The translations under genes were made by a program, and so were the position numbers. The notes beneath the pieces were generated by a model. That model made no database searches and was not told the DNA's origin. It saw nothing but the letters and a program-made list of their open reading frames with translations. From Helicobacter labacensis (GTDB taxonomy: Bacteria > Campylobacterota > Campylobacteria > Campylobacterales > Helicobacteraceae), in assembly GCF_003660285.1 (NCBI RefSeq), contig NZ_QXQQ01000001.1:62001-126000 (forward strand): a stretch of 64,000 nucleotides of DNA, in the 5' to 3' direction. Of this stretch, positions 57,447 to 64,000 are shown piece by piece. Position 1 is the stretch's first letter. Each line of letters begins with the position of its first letter.

Positions 57447-58055
57447 GTGAAAACAACCTTTAAAATCGCCGATTAGAATTTGTGCCAAACAACACAAGGC
57501 TTAATTTCAACTATCTTAAAGATTTGCGCGATGAAAACAACAATCCCCTACCCCAAAGCATTTTGAGCAAAAATGTCGCCCCGATGTATTTAATTGTCGT
57601 GAATGGAGTCATTAAAAAAAATCGGGGGTTCTCAAGCACAAGGGGGGATTAAAAACACCCTAGAAATTTATAGAGATGGGGGTGTGAAAGGGAGAGCTAG
57701 CATCCGCAGTTTTGGGATTTGGTATTTTCTTTACCATACTATCTTAGCGGGTAAAAAGATAGAATTTTACATGATTTACCAAGATAATTTTAAAACTGAT
57801 GTGAAGGGTTTATTTGGTTTGCATGCCGTGAGCGTCTTTGGCTACAAATTTTTAGAAAATGCGTGTTTATTGGATTATCAACAAATGATGGGAGGTTACC
57901 CCGAGTGGAATATCCAAGAGCAGGGCAAAGATTGGCCCAGTGAGGCTAAGAACACCCATGCCCGCCTTTTACAAAACGCCCAACTAAGAGAAAAGAAAGT
58001 TAAAAGAGGGGTGGTTGCAAGCCCTAAGAGGGACGATTCAGATGGGCAATCTTAA
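57447..58055 (+). pseudogene. Type II restriction endonuclease (GATC-type partner), two frameshifts
   Basis: From GTG 57447 the frame reads VKTTFKIAD and stops at 57474. A second frame continues LEFVPNNTRLNFNYLKDLRD through NVAPMYLIVVNGVIKK and stops just after an A8 run (57614-57621). The third frame goes on with IGGSQAQGGIKNTLEIYRDG, GRASIRSFGIWYFLYHTI and a basic C-terminus to 58055. Adding one T near 57473 and removing one A from the A8 run gives a single protein of about 200 residues. It resembles the endonuclease beside the GATC methylase in H. pylori (HP0091-like, MjaIII type). As written it is inactive; the A8 run may be variable. Confidence 0.75.
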
Positions 58056-58108
58056 AACTCCTGCGGTGTTGCTTGATAAACCCGTATTTAGCGATGGCTA
58101 AACCCTGT

Positions 58109-58122
58109 TTTCAAGCTTGAAA
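58109..58122. repeat. 14-bp perfect palindrome upstream of nuoA
   Basis: TTTCAAGCTTGAAA is fully self-complementary. It lies about 95 bases before the predicted nuo promoter in the 169-base gap after the endonuclease remnant. It could be an operator or part of a terminator; AAAGGGG and CCCCTTT further downstream can also pair. Confidence 0.4.
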
Positions 58123-58204
58123 GGAGGATTAAAGGGGCATGTGTGTTTCCTCTCTTTGCTCTCTAATTCCCCTTTTATCAAAGTTTGCATTAATGAAATT
58201 ATGC

Positions 58205-58210
58205 TTTAAT
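58205..58210 (+). promoter_or_regulatory. Predicted -10 element of the nuo operon
   Basis: TTTAAT preceded by TATGC, 14 bases before the nuoA ATG, predicting a leader of about eight bases. Confidence 0.45.
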
Positions 58211-58224
58211 ACTCTGTTTAGATC

Positions 58225-58635
58225 ATGAATATGGAGCTAGCGGTGGGAACAAGTAGCGTGGTAGAGCATCCTTACTTTGGGGTGTTTGTTCTCTTGGTCT
58301 TTAGCTTTGTGGTGTTTAATTGGACTTTAAAAATCCAACGCTACCTCAGCCGTGCGATGGCGCAACGCAAGAACGAAAAGCTCAAACTGGCTGCTTATGA
58401 GTGCGGACCCCTAGCCCTCAAGCAACAAAATCGCGTTAGCCACCAGTTTTATGTGATGGCGATGCTCTTCATCCTCTTTGATGTGGAGATCGTTTTTATG
58501 TTCCCTTGGGCGTTAGATTTTAAAGACTTAGGGTTATTTGGCTTTATGGAGATGTTGAGCTTTATCGCCTTGCTAGGGATTGGCTTTGTCTACGCCTTAA
58601 AGAGAGGAGCATTAGAATGGCACAGCATGCAGTGA
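58225..58635 (+). CDS. nuoA: NADH-quinone oxidoreductase subunit A
   Basis: Membrane subunit of complex I, 136 residues with three helices. The conserved [19 protein letters not shown] and [14 protein letters not shown] identify NuoA. The start is ATG 58225 or ATG 58231; neither has a ribosome site and the leader is very short. First gene of the nuo operon; its end overlaps nuoB. Confidence 0.94.
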   Translation: MNMELAVGTSSVVEHPYFGVFVLLVFSFVVFNWTLKIQRYLSRAMAQRKNEKLKLAAYECGPLALKQQNRVSHQFYVMAMLFILFDVEIVFMFPWALDFKDLGLFGFMEMLSFIALLGIGFVYALKRGALEWHSMQ

Positions 58636-59141
58636 ATTATCTCAAAAACAACGGGCTTCCTATCGCGCTCACCACCTTAGATCACTTGCTTAACTGGGGA
58701 CGCAGTAATTCGCTCTGGCCCCTTACCTATGGGCTAGCTTGCTGTGCGATTGAGATGATGGCTACGGGGGGCTCGCGCTTTGATTTTGATCGCTTTGGCA
58801 CTATTTTTAGAGCCTCACCTAGACAATCTGATGTGATGATCATCGCGGGCACTCTCACTAAAAAGCACGCCGAATTCACCCGCCGTCTTTACGATCAAAT
58901 GCCCGAACCCAAATGGGTGATCTCTATGGGTTCGTGTGCGAACACGGGGGGGATGTTTAATACCTATGCTACCGTGCAGGGCGTGGATCGCATCATTCCG
59001 GTAGATATTTATTTGCCCGGTTGTGCGCCCCGCCCTGAAACTTTGCAATACGCCTTGATGGTCTTGCAGGATAAAATCCGCCGCACTAAGGCGATCAAAA
59101 CCGATCCACGCAAAAGCCTAGCAAGGATCACCCATGGTTAG
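58617..59141 (+). CDS. nuoB: NADH-quinone oxidoreductase subunit B
   Basis: Peripheral-arm subunit that binds the terminal 4Fe-4S cluster N2. The 174 residues include [13 protein letters not shown] with the adjacent cysteines, [11 protein letters not shown] and LPGCAPRPE, the four cluster ligands. GAGGAG precedes ATG 58617, inside the nuoA end. Overlaps nuoC by eight bases. Confidence 0.97.
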   Translation: MAQHAVNYLKNNGLPIALTTLDHLLNWGRSNSLWPLTYGLACCAIEMMATGGSRFDFDRFGTIFRASPRQSDVMIIAGTLTKKHAEFTRRLYDQMPEPKWVISMGSCANTGGMFNTYATVQGVDRIIPVDIYLPGCAPRPETLQYALMVLQDKIRRTKAIKTDPRKSLARITHG

Positions 59142-59931
59142 AAGACAACGCCCTAATGCCAATGTGCAAAAACAAGTGCATTATTCCGATCGTTTCCATG
59201 TGGTTAGATCCACACCCAAAACCCCCGTCGTGGGCACACCCTATGAGGTCATCTACAACCACCTTAACTATGAACACCAGATTTTAGAAAGCTATATTGA
59301 GCTTAATTGTGCGGTCTTTTGGGTGCAAAAGCAGGATTTAGTAAGCGTTGCGCAGGTGCTTAAAAAAGTGGGCTATAGCACTTTAAGCGAAATGAGTGCC
59401 ATTGACTTTTTAGAACAGCGCGATCAATTCGAACTCTTTTATCAATTTGCCTCTTACCTACCTAACTTTGCAGACAAAAGACGCGTGCGTGTCAAATGCA
59501 CTTTGGGCGCACAAGAGAGAGTAGAATCCTTAAGCCACCTCTTTAAGTCTGCGCAGTGGAGCGAGCGCGAGGCTTATGACATGTTTGGGATTGTCTTTGA
59601 AAACCACCCTCATTTACGCCGTATTTTGATGCCAGAAGACTGGGTGGGGCATCCTTTGTTAAAATCCTATCCGCTTAAGGGGGATGAACATGCCGCGTGG
59701 TATGAAGTGGATAAGATTTTTGGCAAGGAATACCGCGAGATTATCGGACCCGAGCAACGCGATAGCGCGCGCGTAGATGAGAAAGATACTTTCAATTTCT
59801 CGAAAGTAGGGCACGAACAAGCCAAGGGCTTGAGCCTTGAGGATAACCCGGGTAAGCACGCCTTCCAAAAATCCTTATTTGTCAAAGACTTACACACCAA
59901 CGAGCCCACAGAACTCAAAGAGCGACCCTAA
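59134..59931 (+). CDS. nuoC: NADH-quinone oxidoreductase subunit C
   Basis: Peripheral-arm subunit of complex I, 265 residues. [18 protein letters not shown], the [29 protein letters not shown] family signature and [11 protein letters not shown] are clear. Longer N- and C-terminal extensions than E. coli, normal for Helicobacter. Its stop TAA overlaps the nuoD ATG. Confidence 0.96.
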   Translation: MVRRQRPNANVQKQVHYSDRFHVVRSTPKTPVVGTPYEVIYNHLNYEHQILESYIELNCAVFWVQKQDLVSVAQVLKKVGYSTLSEMSAIDFLEQRDQFELFYQFASYLPNFADKRRVRVKCTLGAQERVESLSHLFKSAQWSEREAYDMFGIVFENHPHLRRILMPEDWVGHPLLKSYPLKGDEHAAWYEVDKIFGKEYREIIGPEQRDSARVDEKDTFNFSKVGHEQAKGLSLEDNPGKHAFQKSLFVKDLHTNEPTELKERP

Positions 59932-61159
59932 TGGCACAGATTTTTACAAAGCTCAAACCCCAGTTTGAAAATGTGCTTTTCGAGCAAGATGGCAATAAAA
60001 TGGTGGTTAATTTTGGTCCCCAACACCCCTCCTCGCATGGGCAGCTACGCCTGATCTTAGAGTTGGACGGGGAGAAGATCACCAAAGCCACGCCTGAAAT
60101 CGGCTACTTGCACCGTGGGTGTGAAAAGTTGGGCGAAAACATGACCTATAATGAGTACATGCCCACCACAGACCGCCTAGATTACACCTCTTCTACAAGC
60201 AATAACTACGCCTATGCCTACGCAGTGGAGAAACTCATCGGGCTAGAAATCCCTAGACGCGCGCAGGTGATTCGCACCATGCTCTTAGAGCTCAACCGCG
60301 TGATCTCCCATGTTTTTTTCCTCAGCGTGCATGCCCTAGATGTGGGCGCGATGTCGGTGTTTCTCTATTGTTTTAAAACGCGTGAATACGGATTAGACTT
60401 AATGGAGGATTATTGTGGGGCACGGCTCACACACAACGCTATCCGTATCGGGGGCGTTCCTCTAGATTTGCCCCCTAACTGGTGTGAGAGTTTGCAGGGC
60501 TTTATTAAAGAGGTGCGTGCCACCCACAAGCTCATCAGCGGACTACTAGATAGTAACCGCATTTGGCGCGCGCGCTTGGAGAATGTGGGCACTCTCACCC
60601 AAGAGATGGCAAAATCATGGGGGGCAAGTGGGATCATGTTGCGCGCCACGGGGATCGCTTATGATGTGCGCAAAGAAGAACCCTATGAACTCTACCCCGA
60701 GTTGGATTTTGATATCCCCGTGGGTTCTAATGGAGATTCTTACGATCGTTACTTGCTCTACATGTATGAAATCGAGCAATCCTTAAGGATTTTAGAACAG
60801 CTCATCCCCATGTATGCGCCCACAGACACGCCCATCATGGCTAAAGCCCCTGATTATATCAGCGCACCCAAAGAGGACATCATGACTCAAACTACGCCTT
60901 GATGCAGCACTTTGTGCTGGTAACTCAGGGCATGCGCCCCCCCAAAGGCGAGGTCTATGCGCCCACTGAATCGCCCAAGGGCGAACTGGGCTTTTTTATC
61001 CACTCTGAAGGGCAACCCTATGCCTACCGCTTAAAAATCCGCGCCCCGAGTTTCTTTCATATTGGATCGTTGCAAGATGTGCTTGTGGGGCAGTATCTCG
61101 CAGACGCTGTTACGATCATTGGATCGAGTAATGCCGTCTTTGGGGAGGTGGATCGATGA
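59931..61159 (+). CDS. nuoD: NADH-quinone oxidoreductase subunit D, interrupted by one frameshift
   Basis: Quinone-site subunit of complex I. The first frame gives [44 protein letters not shown] and [13 protein letters not shown], then stops at 60902 after MTQTTP. Another frame continues [30 protein letters not shown] and the universal end [23 protein letters not shown] at 61159. One more A in the AAA at 60889-60891 would give [13 protein letters not shown], as in H. pylori, and a protein of 409 residues. nuo genes are considered essential in H. pylori, so a sequence error is a serious possibility. Confidence 0.9.
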
Positions 61160-61398
61160 GGCGTTTTGATCTGCGCCATTTAAGAGATGAGCCCAACCAA
61201 GCGGTGTTAAAACGCTTGGGAGAAATTTTAGATAGCAGTGTGAGCGCGGGCGAAGTGGTGATTTTCATGGTAGAGGTGGTGGATTTTGACTTGGTGGAGC
61301 AGAGCGCGGAGTTTGTCAAGGCGAGGGGGGATACCTTGATGAATTCCTTGCGTTTTAATCGTGTGGATTGGACCTTAGTGGTCAAAAAGGGGGCTTAA
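61156..61398 (+). CDS. Small NuoE-position subunit (HP1264-like)
   Basis: An 80-residue protein ([20 protein letters not shown]) at the place of nuoE, with no cysteines and so no 2Fe-2S cluster. It corresponds to the short subunit that replaces NuoE in Helicobacter, where complex I does not use NADH directly. ATGA overlap with nuoD and TAATG with nuoG. In H. pylori a NuoF-position gene follows; here it is absent. Confidence 0.8.
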   Translation: MRRFDLRHLRDEPNQAVLKRLGEILDSSVSAGEVVIFMVEVVDFDLVEQSAEFVKARGDTLMNSLRFNRVDWTLVVKKGA

Positions 61399-63692
61399 TG
61401 GTCTTTAATATTGATGGACAAGAGATCGAGTTTCAAGAGGGGCAAACAATCCTAGAAGCCGCTAGAAGTGCGGGGGTGTATATCCCTGCCATTTGCTACT
61501 TGAGCGGGTGTTCTCCCACTGTGGCGTGTAAGATGTGCATGGTGGAGGTGGATGGCAAACGCGTTTATGGCTGTAACACCAAAGCTAAACCCAATACGCA
61601 GGTTATGACCAACACTAAAGAGATCGCAGCTGAGCGCAAGATGATCATGCAAACCTATGATGTCAACCATCCGCTAGAGTGTGGGGTGTGCGATAAAAGC
61701 GGGGAGTGCGAATTGCAGGATATGACCATGCGCATGCAAGTGGAAACCCAGCCCTTTGCTGTGCGCGACAATTTGAAACCCTTTGCCTTTTGGGCACAGG
61801 CTTCTTACGATCCTAATTTGTGCATCATGTGCGAGCGTTGTGTAACCACATGTAGTGATAATATCGGGGATAGCAATTTAAAGGCGATCAAAGCAGACTT
61901 GTACGCCCCCGATAAATTCAAAACCAGCATGCCCAAAGACCCTTTTAGTGTGTGGAGTCGCAAGCAAAAGGGGATGATCGGTTTTGTGGGCGATACCCCT
62001 TGTTTTGATTGTGGGGAGTGCATCGCCGTGTGCCCTGTGGGCGCGATCGTCTATAAGGATTTTAGCTATAGTGCCAATGCTTGGGAGCTCAAACACATCG
62101 ACTCCACTTGTATGCATTGTGCAGCCGGGTGTTTGATTGACTATGAGGTGCGCCATTTTGACACTTTGGGCGATGATCTCAAAATCTTCCGTGTGGGCAA
62201 TGACTTTTATCATAATCCCATCTGCGGTGCGGGGCGTTTTGCCTTTGATGTGCATTCCAGCCCTAAGGGGAGCGCGCATATACAGCAAGCCGTGCAAAAA
62301 CTCCAAGAGGCTAAGGTGGTGCATATCAGCGGAGATGTGAGCAATGAAGAGGCTTATTTGCTAGAGCATTTGCGCGCTAAACTGGGCTTTAAACTTGTTA
62401 ATGAAGAGGTGCGCGCGTTTCAAAACTTTTTAAATGCCTTCCAACCTAGTAGCTTTGCAGATTTAGCCGACATCAAGCAGGCTAATCTCATTGTAACTTT
62501 GGGTTCTAAAATCCGCACAGAAAACCCTTTAATCAAATACGCCATCGCTAACGCGCTCAAGGTCAATAAGGGCAGTGCGCTTATCTACGCCCACCCCATC
62601 GCTGATAAGGCGATCAATGAGATCTGCCGTGCAGTCCTACCCCTCACCCACGCCCCCCAAGCTGAAGAGATTGTGCTAGGCGCGTTTTTGCACGCCCTAG
62701 GGTTAGAACACCCCAGCTTACAACCTCTCTTAGAATCCCAAAGTGAGGGCGAAAAACCCTACTACACCATGCTAGAATCCATCGGGTTAGCTCAAGGTGA
62801 TTTTGAGAAGATGCAAGCCTTGATCGCCAAAGCCTCTAAAATCGTGCTCATTGCCGGACAAGAACTCTACACCCACCCACGCGCTTCTAATATCGCCTTG
62901 CTATTAAAAGAACTCTCCACGCGTTGCCAAGTGATTTTAGTGCCCCCTAGCACGAACGCCTTAGGCATCGCTTCTATTTGTACTTTGGACGCGCCCACAA
63001 TGGAGTCTCCTAGTGTGGGTGTGCGCACTCAAGGGGATTACACCCTAGATTGCGACAACAAAGGCGCGCATAAAGTAGATTTCATTCTGCCCAGTTTTAA
63101 CCAACTAGAGGCGAGTATCACTAATTTTGAAGGGCGTTTATTGCCCATTAGACCCGCCTTGCGCTTTGAAGGTTTTGATCTAAGCGACATCGCCCAGCAT
63201 TTTGGCTGTGTGGGGGAGAGTTTAATAGATTACACCCATTTACTCCCCCAAGAGAAGGGCTATAAACCCATTATTTACGATCATCTTAAAAACTTCTATA
63301 GCAATGATAAATCTAACCAGCGAGGCTACAAACTAGACACGCCCCACTACGCCACCCCCACCCCTCCCTCCGCTACGCCCATTCAAGCGATCTTGCCTAG
63401 CGAGTTTAATGCCTATTGTAAATACCCCGAGACCCAGTTTGGCACGCCCACTTTGCAGAGCACTAATTTACAGCTCAAGGCGGGGGTCTATGTTTCCCCA
63501 GCACACCTAGAAAAGCTAGGGCTAAAGGAGGGGGTTTGCGTGTGCTTGAAAAAAGGCGATTTGAGTTTAAGCGGGGCTATCTATGTGGATCACAGCCTAG
63601 AGCAAGAAGTGTTCATGGTAAGCCCCAATTTAGACACGCAGGGCATTTTCGCCCAAGGACTTTTTAGCACCCTAGTATTGGAGCGCACATGA
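61398..63692 (+). CDS. nuoG: NADH-quinone oxidoreductase subunit G
   Basis: Iron-sulfur subunit of complex I, 764 residues. It has the 2Fe-2S site [15 protein letters not shown] with a later Cys, the His-Cys3 site [14 protein letters not shown], then [12 protein letters not shown] and [16 protein letters not shown] for 4Fe-4S clusters, and [14 protein letters not shown] with a downstream ICGAGR that matches the extra cluster N7. The C-terminal molybdopterin-like domain is divergent. ATG 61398 is used; an upstream in-frame start would lie in the preceding gene. ATGA junction with nuoH. Confidence 0.95.
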   Translation: MVFNIDGQEIEFQEGQTILEAARSAGVYIPAICYLSGCSPTVACKMCMVEVDGKRVYGCNTKAKPNTQVMTNTKEIAAERKMIMQTYDVNHPLECGVCDKSGECELQDMTMRMQVETQPFAVRDNLKPFAFWAQASYDPNLCIMCERCVTTCSDNIGDSNLKAIKADLYAPDKFKTSMPKDPFSVWSRKQKGMIGFVGDTPCFDCGECIAVCPVGAIVYKDFSYSANAWELKHIDSTCMHCAAGCLIDYEVRHFDTLGDDLKIFRVGNDFYHNPICGAGRFAFDVHSSPKGSAHIQQAVQKLQEAKVVHISGDVSNEEAYLLEHLRAKLGFKLVNEEVRAFQNFLNAFQPSSFADLADIKQANLIVTLGSKIRTENPLIKYAIANALKVNKGSALIYAHPIADKAINEICRAVLPLTHAPQAEEIVLGAFLHALGLEHPSLQPLLESQSEGEKPYYTMLESIGLAQGDFEKMQALIAKASKIVLIAGQELYTHPRASNIALLLKELSTRCQVILVPPSTNALGIASICTLDAPTMESPSVGVRTQGDYTLDCDNKGAHKVDFILPSFNQLEASITNFEGRLLPIRPALRFEGFDLSDIAQHFGCVGESLIDYTHLLPQEKGYKPIIYDHLKNFYSNDKSNQRGYKLDTPHYATPTPPSATPIQAILPSEFNAYCKYPETQFGTPTLQSTNLQLKAGVYVSPAHLEKLGLKEGVCVCLKKGDLSLSGAIYVDHSLEQEVFMVSPNLDTQGIFAQGLFSTLVLERT

Positions 63693-64000
63693 GTGCTGAG
63701 ATCCTAGAGACCTGTATTAAAATTTTAGTGGTGGTGTTGGTGTTTGCGGGCTTGGGCGCGTTTGCGACCTATTTAGAGCGCAAGGTGTTAGCCATTTTCC
63801 AACGCCGTTTGGGTCCTACCTATGTGGGACCCTTTGGACTCTTGCAAGTGATCGCCGATGCGATCAAACTCTTTTGTAAAGAGGATGTAATCCCTCAGCA
63901 CGCTAACCGCCTTATCTTTGCAGTCGCGCCCGTGATCGCAATGGTGAGTGCCTTTGTCTCTATGGCACCCATTCCCTTTTTTGGGGATTTTACCCTCTTT
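63689..64000 (+). CDS. nuoH: NADH-quinone oxidoreductase subunit H, N-terminal part (cut by window end)
   Basis: Membrane subunit of complex I at the quinone channel. The first 104 residues are present: one helix, then [40 protein letters not shown] split as family motifs YLERK, RxGP and QxxADxxKL. The ATG overlaps the nuoG stop. Confidence 0.95.
   Translation, partial: MSAEILETCIKILVVVLVFAGLGAFATYLERKVLAIFQRRLGPTYVGPFGLLQVIADAIKLFCKEDVIPQHANRLIFAVAPVIAMVSAFVSMAPIPFFGDFTLF

Noticed and set aside
60899..61159. A separate small gene for the NuoD C-terminus
   Set aside because: It begins in the middle of a conserved domain, without a ribosome site, and one added base joins it to NuoD exactly.
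1..64000. Prophage, insertion sequence, rRNA operon or origin of replication
   Set aside because: No transposase, integrase, phage structural gene, rRNA sequence or DnaA-box cluster was seen.

Overview
The window comes from a gastric, non-pylori Helicobacter (Campylobacterota). The evidence is a set of family-specific genes: a HugZ haem oxygenase, GroES with a Cys/His-rich metal-binding tail, FlgR without a DNA-binding domain, a VacA-like autotransporter of about 2540 residues, LpxR, PgdA with an H. pylori-type metal triad, and a nuo operon with a small NuoE-like subunit. Genes are dense, often overlap by ATGA or TAATG junctions, and fall into short blocks that each resemble an H. pylori locus but are joined in a different order. 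The species cannot be named from sequence alone.

Layout. 1-1729 (-): gmd and manC for GDP-mannose/GDP-fucose. 1811-7395 (+): hugZ, a citrate-type transporter, rpsB-tsf, metK. 7392-10248 (-): a dcuC-type transporter and a broken ABC exporter. 10395-12296: feoB. 12300-13700: a decay zone with remnants of an MFS permease and a carboxymuconolactone decarboxylase-family gene. 13694-18925: ydcZ-like exporter, selA, then a nitrilase-family/pgdA/small CxxC protein/CobW operon. 18957-26923 (-): His-rich DUF1104 protein, two tRNA-Leu genes, atpE, pnp, a phosphoribosyltransferase, lptD, an RDD protein, purD. 27150-30756 (-): NFACT protein, recN, nadK. 30854-38470 (-): giant autotransporter. 38603-46841: virB11-like ATPase, aspB, lpxR, a hypothetical, dgkA, gyrA, a secreted protein, flgR. 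46882-50170 (+): aldo/keto reductase, cysK, cysE, selD. 50167-54224 (-): small basic protein, DUF5718, PP-loop tRNA enzyme, dnaG. 54425-58055 (+): groES, groEL, a Dam-type methylase and its broken endonuclease partner. 58225-end (+): nuoA-B-C-D, NuoE-like, nuoG, nuoH (cut by the window edge).

The most interesting system is selenium metabolism. selD starts at a TTG at 49160, upstream of an in-frame UGA (49199-49201) that sits exactly at the catalytic Cys position, so SelD is itself a selenoprotein. selA, needed to make that selenocysteine, has a promoter compatible with leaderless transcription and a run of nine C in its coding region. The two together suggest a phase-variable, self-dependent selenium switch. 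The autotransporter carries two 10-base G/C runs (currently in frame) and a 15-bp tandem repeat in its signal-peptide core.

Several genes are broken. The ABC exporter, the MFS remnant, the decarboxylase remnant and the GATC-type endonuclease look truly decayed. lptD and nuoD, normally essential, each lack a single A in an A run, so sequencing error or a recoding event must be considered for them.
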